NCBI GenBank assembly: GCA_025359105.1
Contig: JANYHK010000086.1
Span: forward strand, 1 to 64,000
Reading direction: 5' to 3'
Length of the DNA stretch: 64,000 nucleotides
Origin: Myxococcales bacterium
Lineage (GTDB): Bacteria > Myxococcota_A > Polyangia > Polyangiales > Polyangiaceae
Under the pieces are notes generated by a model, which did not search any database, was not told the origin of the DNA, and saw only the letters and a list, made by a program, of their open reading frames with translations. A program made the position numbers and the translations under genes. This document shows, in pieces, positions 51,506 through 60,821 of the stretch (positions within the stretch are counted from its first letter, which is position 1; the number at the start of each line of letters is the position of its first letter).

Positions 51506-52815
51506 ACGACGCCTGCCTGCGACGCGAGATGAGTCATGACGGCCAACGTCTGGTCGATGGGCGTGCGCTCGTCGACGGCTTGCCGGAGGAGCGTGTCGAT
51601 GTGGGGTCCCATGCGCAAGGCGGCGTCCACGCGCGGGTCGCTGCCCACCACGTAGGCTCCGACCCGCACGAGGTCCATCGCCTCCTGGCGCGTCGCGAGC
51701 AGATCGCGGAGCAGCGTCGCCGCGCGCGCTTGCGGCGGCGCCATCAAGTTCGGCGCCAGACGCGAGACGCTCTGAAGCACGTCGATCGCCGGGAAATGCC
51801 CGCGTTCGGCGAGCGAACGGGACAGCACGATGTGACCGTCGAGGATGCTGCGTGCGGCGTCGGCGACCGGATCGGAGAGCTCGTCGCCTTCGACGAGAAC
51901 GGTGTAGAGCGCCGTGATCGTGCCCGCCCCCGCCGCCGTGCCCGCCCGCTCGAGCAGGCGCGGCAACGCGGCGAAGACGCTCGGCGGGTAGCCCTTGGTC
52001 GCCGGCGGCTCGCCGGTCGCGAGAGCCGCTTCGCGCTGGGCCATCGCGTAGCGCGTGACCGAGTCCATGACGAGCAGGACGCTCTTGCCGCGATCCCGGA
52101 AATACTCGGCAATCGCCGTCGCCGCCTCCGCCCCGCGCGCGCGCACGAGCGGCGGCTGGTCGCTGGTCGCCGCGACGACGACCGAGCGCGCGAGGCCGTC
52201 GTCGCCAAGCGTGCCGCGGACGAAGTCGTTGACCTCGCGACCGCGCTCGCCGACGAGGCCGATGACGTTCACGTCCGCCGTCGACGACCGGCAGATCATG
52301 CCGAGGAGCGTGGACTTACCGACGCCGGCCCCCGCGAAGATACCGACGCGCTGGCCGCACCCGAGCGTGAGGAGCGCGTCGATGGCGCGCACGCCGGTCG
52401 AGAACACCTTGTCGATGGGACGGCGCGACACCGGCGGCGGCGGCGCGGCGCGCACCGGAGCCTTCGTCGCCAGATCCGGGGCCGGTTTGTCGTCGAGGGG
52501 GCGTCCGAACGCGTCGACGATGCGCCCGAGGAGGGCGTCTCCTACCCCGACGCGCGTGCCGCGATCGAGCCGAATCACGCGGGTTCCTGGGCGGACGCCG
52601 GCGACGCTGCCGAGGGGTGTCGTGACGAGGCGCCCGGCGCGGAACCCGATCACCTCGAGGTCGAGCCCGCCACCGGCGACCTGCAGGATGTCGCCGACGC
52701 CGGCCTTGAGCCCGCCGACCTCGACGAGCAGCCCGACGACCTCGACGACGACGCCCGACGGCTGGTGAAGGCTCGCGTTCGCGGCGGCGTGGATGTAGCG
52801 CTCGAGCGAGATCAT
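51502..52815 (-). CDS. fliI: Flagellum-specific ATPase FliI
   Basis: A 437-residue F1-beta-like ATPase of the flagellar export apparatus. Walker A GAGVGKST lies near 160 within RVGIFAGAGVGKSTLLGM, Walker B is VLLVMDSVTRYAMAQRE, and the export-ATPase motif GEPPATKGYPPSVFA follows. The C-terminus has YVVGSDPRVDAAL. It drives early substrate unfolding and delivery with FliH and FliJ. ATG 52815 overlaps the fliH stop by four bases; the frame extends upstream through fliH only by chance. Confidence 0.95.
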   Translation of the reverse strand: MISLERYIHAAANASLHQPSGVVVEVVGLLVEVGGLKAGVGDILQVAGGGLDLEVIGFRAGRLVTTPLGSVAGVRPGTRVIRLDRGTRVGVGDALLGRIVDAFGRPLDDKPAPDLATKAPVRAAPPPPVSRRPIDKVFSTGVRAIDALLTLGCGQRVGIFAGAGVGKSTLLGMICRSSTADVNVIGLVGERGREVNDFVRGTLGDDGLARSVVVAATSDQPPLVRARGAEAATAIAEYFRDRGKSVLLVMDSVTRYAMAQREAALATGEPPATKGYPPSVFAALPRLLERAGTAAGAGTITALYTVLVEGDELSDPVADAARSILDGHIVLSRSLAERGHFPAIDVLQSVSRLAPNLMAPPQARAATLLRDLLATRQEAMDLVRVGAYVVGSDPRVDAALRMGPHIDTLLRQAVDERTPIDQTLAVMTHLASQAGVV

Positions 52816-53528
52816 GGAACGAGCGCCTCGAGCACGTGGTAGAGCCGCGTCTCGACGGACTCGTCGACGCGCCCGAGCTCGGTCTCGACGATGCACTCGC
52901 GGGGGCCGAGCGTCGGGTCGATCTGCACCTCGCACCTCGGCGCCTCCCTGCGAAGCGTCTCGGTGAACTCCATGACGAGATCGTCGTCGAGGGCGGCGCC
53001 GAACTTGACGACGATCTTGTCCTTCTCGTCGAGCGCCTTGATCCCCTCGCGGGCCAAACCGACGAGGACCCCCGGATCGATCGAAATTTCGTGGGCGATC
53101 ACCTGCCGCGCGATGGTGACGGCGAGCTCCACGAGCTGCCGCTCGGTCTGGGAAAAGATGACCTCGCGGAGCGAGCTTATGTCGCTCAGAGCCTGCCGGA
53201 GGGCGGCGAGGCTCTCGACCTCGGCCGCGGTGGGCGTCGGGACCTCGTAAATCGCGGGCGCGGCGGGCTCGGGCGGCGGATCTTGTGGGGTCGAAAGGTA
53301 GGGCGCCGCCACCGCTTCGGCGGCCGCGGGGGCCAGCGACGGCGCGCGCGGCCTCTCGCTCGGACGCGGGTTCGGCGGCGGCAGCGTGACCCGCTGCTGC
53401 GTGCGCTTCGCGACGACCGGCACATCCTTTCCGAGCCACGCCGGCGGGGCCGGCGCGTCCTTCGGCGACCGGTCGGCCAGGACGAGCCGCTTCGGCTTCT
53501 CCGGCACGGGGGTCTTAGACCATCGCAT
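52812..53528 (-). CDS. fliH: Flagellar assembly protein FliH
   Basis: A 238-residue soluble protein that restrains FliI and docks it at the C-ring. The N-terminal 95 residues are Pro/Ala-rich and probably disordered. A helical stretch follows (about 100-140, LRQALSDISSLREVIFSQTERQLVELAVTIARQVI by its ends). The C-terminal domain is of the vacuolar-ATPase E-subunit type, with CIVETELGRVDESVETRL. It overlaps fliG by 14 bases. The usual GxxxG repeat is not evident. Confidence 0.86.
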   Translation of the reverse strand: MRWSKTPVPEKPKRLVLADRSPKDAPAPPAWLGKDVPVVAKRTQQRVTLPPPNPRPSERPRAPSLAPAAAEAVAAPYLSTPQDPPPEPAAPAIYEVPTPTAAEVESLAALRQALSDISSLREVIFSQTERQLVELAVTIARQVIAHEISIDPGVLVGLAREGIKALDEKDKIVVKFGAALDDDLVMEFTETLRREAPRCEVQIDPTLGPRECIVETELGRVDESVETRLYHVLEALVP

Positions 53529-54492
53529 CGCTGTCGCCCCCGAGCGAGATGGTCCCCTCGGATTCCAGGCGCATCGCCGTCTCGATGATCTCGCGCTGCG
53601 CCGCCTCCACGTCGACGAGGCGCACGCCGCCCATCGCGGCGAGATCGTCCTTCAGGAGCTCGGCGGCGCGCGACGACATGCTGCCGAAGATCTTCGATTT
53701 GACCTCCTCGCCAGCGGTCTTGAGCGCGAGGACGAGCTTGTCGCTCTGGACCTCCTTCAGGAGCATCCGGAGCTGCCGTGCGTCGAGCACCTTGAGGTCC
53801 TCGAACGTGAACATCGCGCGGCGGATCTCGCCGGCGACCTCGGGGAGCGACTCGGTGAGCCCGTTCAGGAGCTCCGCCTGCTGCGCCTTCGGCAGCTTGC
53901 GCACCATCGCGGCGGCGCGCGAGATGCCGTCCACCGACATCGACGCCTCCGCCTCGATCGGCGGCAACTCGAGGGCGATCGCCTGCGCGACCTCCTCGAG
54001 GAGCCCGGCCGGGACCTCGGTGATCGCGCCGAGGCGGGCGAGCGTGTCCATCTGCAGCTGCACGGGCAAGGTCTCGAGCACGCGCGCCGCGCGGGCCGCG
54101 TCGAGCTGCGAGAGGATCGCCGCGATGAGCTGCGGGTGCTCCGTCTCGAGCAGCCCCGCGAGCGCCGCGACGTCCGCGGTTGCGAGCTGGGAAATGGCCG
54201 ATTTCGGCGCGTCCACGAAGATCCCCTGCGAACGGGCCTCACCGAGCGAGCGCGCGGCGAGCCGACGCAGGTAGGTGACGCCCCCACGCGGTACGGCGAT
54301 CGCCTCGTTCGCCTTCGCGACGAACTCCCTGTGGACGTCGTCGATCGCGGTCGCGGGGACCGCTCGCATCATCGCGGCGACCTCGCGCAGCTTGCGAAGG
54401 TCACTGTCCTCGAGCTCGGCGACGATTGGCGCCGCGATGTTCTCGTCGAGCGACAGGAGCATCAACACGGCTTTCTCGGGACCGGTCAGCAT
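53515..54492 (-). CDS. fliG: Flagellar motor switch protein FliG
   Basis: A 325-residue C-ring protein. The N-terminal domain binds FliF. The middle has the conserved TEHPQLIAAILSQL (EHPQ motif, about 125-138). The C-terminal torque domain contains MFTFEDLKVLDARQLRMLL and a charged helix, KTAGEEVKSKIFGSMSSRAAELLKDDL, with the residues that meet MotA (ends quoted). Length is close to the family norm. Confidence 0.94.
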   Translation of the reverse strand: MLTGPEKAVLMLLSLDENIAAPIVAELEDSDLRKLREVAAMMRAVPATAIDDVHREFVAKANEAIAVPRGGVTYLRRLAARSLGEARSQGIFVDAPKSAISQLATADVAALAGLLETEHPQLIAAILSQLDAARAARVLETLPVQLQMDTLARLGAITEVPAGLLEEVAQAIALELPPIEAEASMSVDGISRAAAMVRKLPKAQQAELLNGLTESLPEVAGEIRRAMFTFEDLKVLDARQLRMLLKEVQSDKLVLALKTAGEEVKSKIFGSMSSRAAELLKDDLAAMGGVRLVDVEAAQREIIETAMRLESEGTISLGGDSDAMV

Positions 54493-54531
54493 TCCGACTC
54501 ATCTAAGCAATTCGCGCACCGACGAACGCGA

Positions 54532-56157
54532 TCAGAACTGCGGTGCGGCGGCGGGGGTGGTGACCGTCGACGGAGCGTTGAGCCATTCCTTGAGGATGAT
54601 GGCGGCGGTGGCGGGGTCCGCGAGGGCGACTTCGAGCGCTTTTTCGCGGGTCATCTCGTTGTCGGGCTTGCCGGGGGCGAGGGCCTTGGCGAGGGGATCG
54701 GCCTCGAGCTGGGCGGGGGTGACGCCGGCAGCGAGGGCCTTGGCTTCGAGCTCGATGATCTTCTTCTTCTTGCTGCTGCGGCGCACGAGCAAGACCATGA
54801 TCGCGAGGGCGAGCACGCCGGCCGCGCCCGCCGCGGCCCACAGGGTGACGGGCTTTTTCGGCTTCGAGTCCAGGGCGGGGACGTTTGCGCCGCTGTCGAC
54901 GGTGGCGAACTGCGCGCTCTCGATCTGGAGGACGTCACCGCGCGCGGCGTCGAATCCCACGGCGCCCTTCACGAGCGACGCGAGCCGATCCATCTCTTCT
55001 TTGGGGCGCGGCGCGTACTTGCCGTTGTCGTACGTGCCGTCGACCAGCATCGCGATCGACAGGTGCGCGAGCGTGCCCGGAGGCAGGAGCGTCTTCTGCG
55101 TGACCCGGTCGACCTCCCAGTTGCGCGTCCAGCTCGTACGCCACGCGCTCCCTGCGGCAGGGGCCTCGGGCGCGGGCGCGGGGGAGTCGGCGCGGTTCGA
55201 CTGCGCGCCGGGAACACCGGCGACGGTCGCCCCCTCGGTTCCGCTCTTTTCTTCGGTCTTTTGCTCGCTGCGGAGCGCGGTCTTCGTCGGCTCGTAGTGC
55301 TCTTCGGTCTTCTCGCGCGACGTCGTGTCGAGCAAGGCCGCGATGCGCACGTCCGATTTGCCGGGACCCACGACGCGCTCGACGAGCGCCCGCGCCTTCT
55401 CCTCCAGCGACGCGGCGACCTCCCGCTCGCGCTCCTCCTGCTGCTCGCTGTCGGCCGCGCCGTGGGAAGCGTCAGCGCGTGGACGGTGGAGCGTCATGCC
55501 GTCCGCGCTCACGATCGAGACGCGATCCTCGGCGAGACCCGGCACCGCCGCGGAGACCAGGTGCACCACACTGGCCACCTCCCCCTTGCTGAACGTGCGA
55601 CCAGGACGGAGACGGAGCACGACCGACGCGCTGGCCGTCTGCTTGGAGATGGCGAAGACGCTCTGCTCGGGCAGCACGAGGTGCACACGCGCAGCTTGCA
55701 CGGCGCCGATCGTGCCGATCGTGCGCGAGAGCTCGCCTTCGAGCGCGCGACGGAGGTTGATGCGCTGCTCGAACTCCGTCGCGCCGAGACGCGACTTGTC
55801 GAAGAGCTCGAAGCCGATGCCGCCGCCGCGCGGGAGGCCGGCCCCGGCGAGCTCGAGCCGCAGCTCGTGCACCTTCTCCTCGGGGACCTGGATAGCCGTC
55901 CCGCCCGCTTCCACCTTGAACGGGATCTTCAGCTCTTTCAGCTTCGTGCTCACCGCCGAGGCGTCCTCGGGGGACATGTCGGTGAAGAGAAACGCCCAGT
56001 TTTCTCGCCCCGACAACGTGCTGATGACGATCGACGCCACGATCGTCGTGGCGATCACGATCGCGAGCGCGATGCGTTTGGCGTTGGACATCTTTGCCCA
56101 GTACGCCATCGCCAGCTTCAAGAACGCGGAGAGTCTCTCGTTCACTTGGGGAACCAC
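54532..56157 (-). CDS. fliF: Flagellar MS-ring protein FliF
   Basis: A 541-residue membrane protein forming the MS ring. The first membrane helix is at about 28-48. The ring-building domain includes LFTDMSPEDASAVSTKLKELKIPF and LPRGGGIGFELFDKSRLGATEFEQRINLRRALEGELSRTI, the YscJ/FliF signatures (ends quoted). An acidic variable loop follows (about 230-320), then a second helix near 425-445 and a C-terminal FliG-binding tail. It starts six bases after fliE. Confidence 0.95.
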   Translation of the reverse strand: MVPQVNERLSAFLKLAMAYWAKMSNAKRIALAIVIATTIVASIVISTLSGRENWAFLFTDMSPEDASAVSTKLKELKIPFKVEAGGTAIQVPEEKVHELRLELAGAGLPRGGGIGFELFDKSRLGATEFEQRINLRRALEGELSRTIGTIGAVQAARVHLVLPEQSVFAISKQTASASVVLRLRPGRTFSKGEVASVVHLVSAAVPGLAEDRVSIVSADGMTLHRPRADASHGAADSEQQEEREREVAASLEEKARALVERVVGPGKSDVRIAALLDTTSREKTEEHYEPTKTALRSEQKTEEKSGTEGATVAGVPGAQSNRADSPAPAPEAPAAGSAWRTSWTRNWEVDRVTQKTLLPPGTLAHLSIAMLVDGTYDNGKYAPRPKEEMDRLASLVKGAVGFDAARGDVLQIESAQFATVDSGANVPALDSKPKKPVTLWAAAGAAGVLALAIMVLLVRRSSKKKKIIELEAKALAAGVTPAQLEADPLAKALAPGKPDNEMTREKALEVALADPATAAIILKEWLNAPSTVTTPAAAPQF

Positions 56158-56163
56158 CGTGCG

Positions 56164-56496
56164 CTAGATGTTCATGCGCCAGAGATCGTTGAACGCTTCG
56201 ACGAGCTTGTTGCGGACGTTGGCGACCAGCTTGAGCTCGATGTCCGCCTGCTTCACAGCGATCATCGTGCCGTGAATGTCGTCGACCGCGCCGGTGGCGA
56301 AATCCTGGGTCTTCTGCTCGGCGACGGACGCCGCCTGGTTCGCCGAGGCGACCGCGTCCTTCAGCAGGTCGGCGAAGGGGACACCCTTCTCCGCCCGCGC
56401 GCCACCCTGGAGCCGGGAGACGAGATTCTCGCCTCCGACGTTCGACGTGTCGATCGGGAGCGTTCCCGAGCCGACCGGCGCCAGGGGAAGCGTCAT
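56164..56496 (-). CDS. fliE: Flagellar MS-ring–rod junction protein FliE
   Basis: A 110-residue protein connecting the MS ring to the rod. The C-terminal two-thirds are the FliE signature: FADLLKDAVASANQAASVAEQKTQDFATG, DDIHGTMIAVKQADIELKLVANVRNKLVEAFNDLWRM (ends quoted). It overlaps flgC by four bases, giving the standard flgB-flgC-fliE-fliF order. Confidence 0.95.
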   Translation of the reverse strand: MTLPLAPVGSGTLPIDTSNVGGENLVSRLQGGARAEKGVPFADLLKDAVASANQAASVAEQKTQDFATGAVDDIHGTMIAVKQADIELKLVANVRNKLVEAFNDLWRMNI

Positions 56497-56915
56497 TTGC
56501 CGATACCGAGCGCGCTTCGGGCCATGCCCTTGATCGACTCGATCGACGTGACGCCGGCTTCGTACGCGCGCGAGGCCGTGATCATGTTGACCATCTCCTC
56601 GACGACGTTGACGTTGGGGTAGGAGACATACCCCTGCCCGTTCGCGTCAGGGTGCCCGGGCTCGTAGACGAGCTGAGCGGGGCGCTGGTCTTGCGCCATC
56701 TGCGTGACGCGCACGAGCGTCACGGCGCTCGCACCCGGACCACCCGACAGTGGCGTCGCCTGGAATACAGGGTCGATGCGCTTGTACGGCCCGCCGGCCT
56801 CGGTGCGGGTGCTCCGCGCGTTCGCGAGGTTCGAGGCGATCGCGTTCATGCGTGTGCGCTCGGCGGAGAGGCCCGAGGCCGCGACTTCCATTCCGGTGAA
56901 GATGCCGATCGTCAT
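56493..56915 (-). CDS. flgC: Flagellar proximal rod protein FlgC
   Basis: A 140-residue rod protein with the N-terminal signature AASGLSAERTRMNAIASNLANARSTRTEAGGPYKR (ends quoted), a PVFQATP strand, and a C-terminal YVSYPNVNVVEEMVNMITASRAYEAGVTSIES that forms the inner heptad helix (ends quoted). All are typical of FlgC. It follows flgB by 29 bases. Confidence 0.95.
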   Translation of the reverse strand: MTIGIFTGMEVAASGLSAERTRMNAIASNLANARSTRTEAGGPYKRIDPVFQATPLSGGPGASAVTLVRVTQMAQDQRPAQLVYEPGHPDANGQGYVSYPNVNVVEEMVNMITASRAYEAGVTSIESIKGMARSALGIGK

Positions 56916-56944
56916 GATGCGCGGATCCCTCGATTGCCTTGGTT

Positions 56945-57337
56945 TCAGCCGTGTCCGTCGTTCGCCGCGAAGGCGAGATCGCCCAGCTCCGCGGCGACGA
57001 GCGTGGAGATGACGTCGTAGCGGAGCTGGTTCGCCGCGACCTTCGCGGCCTCGCGATCGAGCGAGACGAAGTTGCGGTCGTTGCCGGCGCCGGCCGTCGG
57101 ATCGTTGAAGACGCGGCCGTTCACGGGCATTCCCGACTCGGGGAGCGGGATGTGCGCCGCGCTGGTGCGGTTCAGGGTCACCTGAAGGACCCCGTTGAAC
57201 CCCTCGACCCGCGCCAGATCGCGGGGAACGTAGTTCGGTGTGTCCACGTTCGACACGTTCGACACGAGGACGTTGTGGCGCTCCAGGTGGTAGTCGAGCG
57301 CCTGGTGGAGCGGCCGGATGTCGGTGAAGAGGTCCAC
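56945..57337 (-). CDS. flgB: Flagellar proximal rod protein FlgB
   Basis: A 130-residue rod protein: LHQALDYHLERHNVLVSNVSNVDTPNYVPRDL (ends quoted) is the FlgB version of the rod signature, and the C-terminal VSLDREAAKVAANQLRYDVISTLV is the matching helix (ends quoted). It is the first gene of the 20 kb leftward flagellar block. The start is GTG 57337. A sigma-54-like promoter ends so close upstream that the predicted transcript would have almost no leader. Confidence 0.93.
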   Translation of the reverse strand: MDLFTDIRPLHQALDYHLERHNVLVSNVSNVDTPNYVPRDLARVEGFNGVLQVTLNRTSAAHIPLPESGMPVNGRVFNDPTAGAGNDRNFVSLDREAAKVAANQLRYDVISTLVAAELGDLAFAANDGHG

Positions 57338-57349
57338 AGGTCGACCTAC

Positions 57350-57366
57350 AGCACGTGCCGTGCCGA
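57350..57366 (-). promoter_or_regulatory. Sigma-54-like promoter for flgB
   Basis: On the minus strand the sequence TCGGCACGGCACGTGCT has GG and GC separated by exactly ten bases, and matches TGGCACG-N4-TTGCA at most positions. The expected transcription start, about 12 bases past GC, is near 57339, only two or three bases before the flgB start codon. Confidence 0.55.
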
Positions 57367-57411
57367 AGGAGGCGCTGGACAGCGGGCCGACCGTGTCAGG
57401 TCACCGATGGC

Positions 57412-57435
57412 GGAGCGACGGAAATCCGTCGCTCC
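57412..57435. promoter_or_regulatory. Perfect palindrome, candidate enhancer site
   Basis: GGAGCGACGGA and its exact complement TCCGTCGCTCC flank a central AA, making a 24-base element with 11 perfect pairs. Its centre lies about 60 bases from the -24 element of each of the two divergent sigma-54-like promoters, the position expected for an upstream activating sequence. The divergently encoded activator (57623) or the one at 34251 are candidate ligands. Confidence 0.6.
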
Positions 57436-57483
57436 CGGCATGCGTCAACGGTCTAACGACGCGATAGCCAATGCGCCGACGGT

Positions 57484-57499
57484 TGGCGCGCCGGTTGCT
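57484..57499 (+). promoter_or_regulatory. Sigma-54-like promoter for the flagellar activator gene
   Basis: TGGCGCGCCGGTTGCT has GG at 57485-57486 and GC at 57497-57498, exactly ten bases apart, and a TTGC match to the -12 box. The predicted start near 57510 leaves a leader of about 110 bases before the activator's start codon. Confidence 0.6.
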
Positions 57500-57622
57500 T
57501 TATGTCCGTCCTTGAAACGCTGCTTCAAAAACGCGCCGAGGGGTTCGCGCTGATTTGGTTGCCTCGTAGGCGGGGCCGGTAGGGGACAGCGCAGCGGATT
57601 GACCACCTAAGGAGACTTAACC

Positions 57623-58798
<1,176 letters not shown>

Positions 58799-58803
58799 AC
58801 AAT

Positions 58804-58819
58804 TGGCCCGCCCCTTGCT
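58804..58819 (+). promoter_or_regulatory. Sigma-54-like promoter for flbD-motA-motB
   Basis: TGGCCCGCCCCTTGCT matches TGGCACG-N4-TTGCT with one change and exact GG-N10-GC spacing. The expected start near 58830 is followed directly by a GGAGG ribosome site and the flbD GTG at 58846, a compact and convincing arrangement. Confidence 0.7.
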
Positions 58820-58845
58820 GACCAAGGAGCCGGGAGGAGGCACTC

Positions 58846-59160
58846 GTGATCGTACTCTCGCGTCTCAACGGCCAGCTCGTGGCGATCAATCCCGATCTGG
58901 TCACGTGGATCGAGGTCCTCCCCGATACGACCATCTCGATGGTCGGCGGCGAAAAGATCTTGGTCAGGGAGTCGCTCGACGAGGTGATCGGGCGCGTGAT
59001 CGCGTACCGGACCTCCCTCGGCAAGATCGAAGCGATCCGCCCGGGCTCGCCGGTCGCGGCGCTCGCAGCGAGGAACCCGTCTCGCTCTTCGACGCGCCCC
59101 CCGCCTCCGCGCTCGATCTTCCCGGCGCTCCAGAACGAGCCGCCGCCGCCGCGCAAATGA
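58846..59160 (+). CDS. flbD: FlbD family flagellar protein
   Basis: A 104-residue protein whose first 70 residues follow the small FlbD family: IVLSRLNGQLVAINPDLVTWIEVLPDTTISMVGGEKILV (ends quoted), then RESLDEVIGRVIAYR. This family, encoded next to motA in many bacteria, is not the Caulobacter response regulator of the same name, and its biochemical role is unknown. A 30-residue Arg/Pro-rich tail extends beyond the usual length. It starts at GTG 58846 with a strong GGAGGAGG ribosome site. Confidence 0.85.
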   Translation: MIVLSRLNGQLVAINPDLVTWIEVLPDTTISMVGGEKILVRESLDEVIGRVIAYRTSLGKIEAIRPGSPVAALAARNPSRSSTRPPPPRSIFPALQNEPPPPRK

Positions 59161-59171
59161 GGTGACTGAAC

Positions 59172-59951
59172 ATGGATCTCGGAACGATCATCGGGCTCGT
59201 CGTCGCGCTGGGATTCATTCTCGCCGGTAACGCCATCGAGGGCGGTAAGGTCGCGCAGATCGCACAGCCGACCGCGGCGATGATCGTCATCGGGGGCACC
59301 ATCGGCGCCACGATGGTGCAGTTTCCGCTCTCCACCTTCATCAACGGCATGAAGGCGATAAAGACCGTCTTTCTCACGAAGCCCAGCCGCGACGCCAAGC
59401 TCGTGGAAGAGATCGTCGGCTACGCGGCCACCGCCCGGCGCGACGGGATCCTCGCGCTCGAGCCCCTCGCCCCCAAGGCGAGCGATCCGTTCCTCGTCCG
59501 CGCGCTCATGATGGCGATCGACGGCGCCGACAGCACGGCCATCCGCGACGCGCTCGAGCAGGCGATCCACAAAGAGGAGGAAGAGGGCGAGGACGCCGCG
59601 AAGGTCTTCGAGACCGCAGGCGGCTACTCGCCGACGATCGGGATCATCGGCGCCGTTCTCGGCCTCATCCAGGTCATGCAGAACCTCTCCGACATCGCGA
59701 AGGTCGGCGAGGGTATCGCCACCGCGTTCGTCGCGACGATCTACGGCGTCGCGTTCGCGAACCTCGTGTGCCTCCCCATCGGCGGCAAGCTCAAGCTCCG
59801 CACCCGCGAGGCCGTCGCGCTCCGCGTGCTCATGCTCGAAGGCGCGCTCGCCATCCAGCAGGGCATGAACCCGAAGCTCGTCAAGGAGCGCCTCTCCAGC
59901 TTCTCGCACGACCACGCCCACCCAGCGGCCGACGTGAAGGAAGCCGCGTAA
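59172..59951 (+). CDS. motA: Flagellar stator protein MotA
   Basis: A 259-residue inner-membrane protein with four helices: LGTIIGLVVALGFILAGNAIEGG, a second helix with AAMIVIGGTIGATMV, and the last two around GGYSPTIGIIGAVLGLIQVM and VATIYGVAFANLVCLPIGGKL. The large cytoplasmic loop between helices two and three carries the charged residues that act on FliG. The proline of PTIGIIG at the third helix is the conserved torque residue. It lies 11 bases after flbD. Confidence 0.94.
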   Translation: MDLGTIIGLVVALGFILAGNAIEGGKVAQIAQPTAAMIVIGGTIGATMVQFPLSTFINGMKAIKTVFLTKPSRDAKLVEEIVGYAATARRDGILALEPLAPKASDPFLVRALMMAIDGADSTAIRDALEQAIHKEEEEGEDAAKVFETAGGYSPTIGIIGAVLGLIQVMQNLSDIAKVGEGIATAFVATIYGVAFANLVCLPIGGKLKLRTREAVALRVLMLEGALAIQQGMNPKLVKERLSSFSHDHAHPAADVKEAA

Positions 59952-59984
59952 GACCGCGGCCCGCTCCTTGCTCCTTGCTCCTGC

Positions 59985-60821
59985 GTGGCAAGGAAGAAAA
60001 AGCACCCGGAGCACGTCAATCACGAGCGGTGGCTGGTCAGCTACGCCGACTTCATCACGCTCCTGTTCGCGTTCTTCGTCGTCATGTTCGCCGTCTCGCA
60101 GGTGGACTCGAAGAAGGTCGGCCGGTTCTCCGAGTCGTTCGAGCGCGCGCTCGAGTCCAACGCCTTCAACTCGAAGGGTAAGGGGCTCCTGCCGGCCGAG
60201 GGGCAGCAGAAGAAGGCGCCGACGACCAAGGACATGAAGCTGCCGGTGCCCATCAAGAGCGGCGTTCTCCCCGGAGAAAAGCAGCAAATTCGCGCCAACC
60301 TGGGCAAGCGCGCGGAGTCTGCGCACGTGCTCAGCGGTCTGGCGATCCTCGAGATCCACGGCGAGCTCGTCCTGCGCTTGCCCGAGCGCCTGATGTTCGC
60401 CGTCGGCGACGCGCAGATATCCGACGACGGGCGCCTCGCGCTCGGCCTGATCGCCGACGAGGTCGCTGCCCGGCACGTCCGCCTGCGCGTCGAGGGGCAC
60501 ACGGACAACGCGCCCATCCGCACCGCGCGCTTTCCCTCGAACTGGGAGCTCTCGACGACGCGCGCCACGAGCGTGGTGGCCTTCCTCGTCGACACCAAGA
60601 AGATCGACCCGGCGCGCCTCTCGGCGGCCGGCTACAGCGAGTACCACCCGGTCGCCGAGAACGACAGCGTCGAGGGGCGCAAGATGAACCGCCGAGTCGA
60701 TATCGTCGTCGTCGCCGCCGAGGACGACTCCGAGAGCGACGAGCCGCCGCCGGCGCCCGCGTCGCCCACCAAGGACGGGCCCGCGGTCGACCTTCCGAAG
60801 AAGAAGGAGCCAGCAGAATGA
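59985..60821 (+). CDS. motB: Flagellar stator protein MotB
   Basis: A 278-residue protein with a basic N-terminus (ARKKKHPEHVNHERWLVSYADF), one membrane helix beginning at the ion-binding aspartate in SYADFITLLFAFFVVMFA, and a C-terminal OmpA-like peptidoglycan-binding domain (about 140-250) with LRVEGHTDNAPI and GRKMNRRVDIVV. The conserved aspartate and lack of sodium-type features suggest proton coupling, which is inference. It starts at GTG 59985. A Pro/Glu/Lys tail follows the OmpA domain. Confidence 0.94.
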   Translation: MARKKKHPEHVNHERWLVSYADFITLLFAFFVVMFAVSQVDSKKVGRFSESFERALESNAFNSKGKGLLPAEGQQKKAPTTKDMKLPVPIKSGVLPGEKQQIRANLGKRAESAHVLSGLAILEIHGELVLRLPERLMFAVGDAQISDDGRLALGLIADEVAARHVRLRVEGHTDNAPIRTARFPSNWELSTTRATSVVAFLVDTKKIDPARLSAAGYSEYHPVAENDSVEGRKMNRRVDIVVVAAEDDSESDEPPPAPASPTKDGPAVDLPKKKEPAE

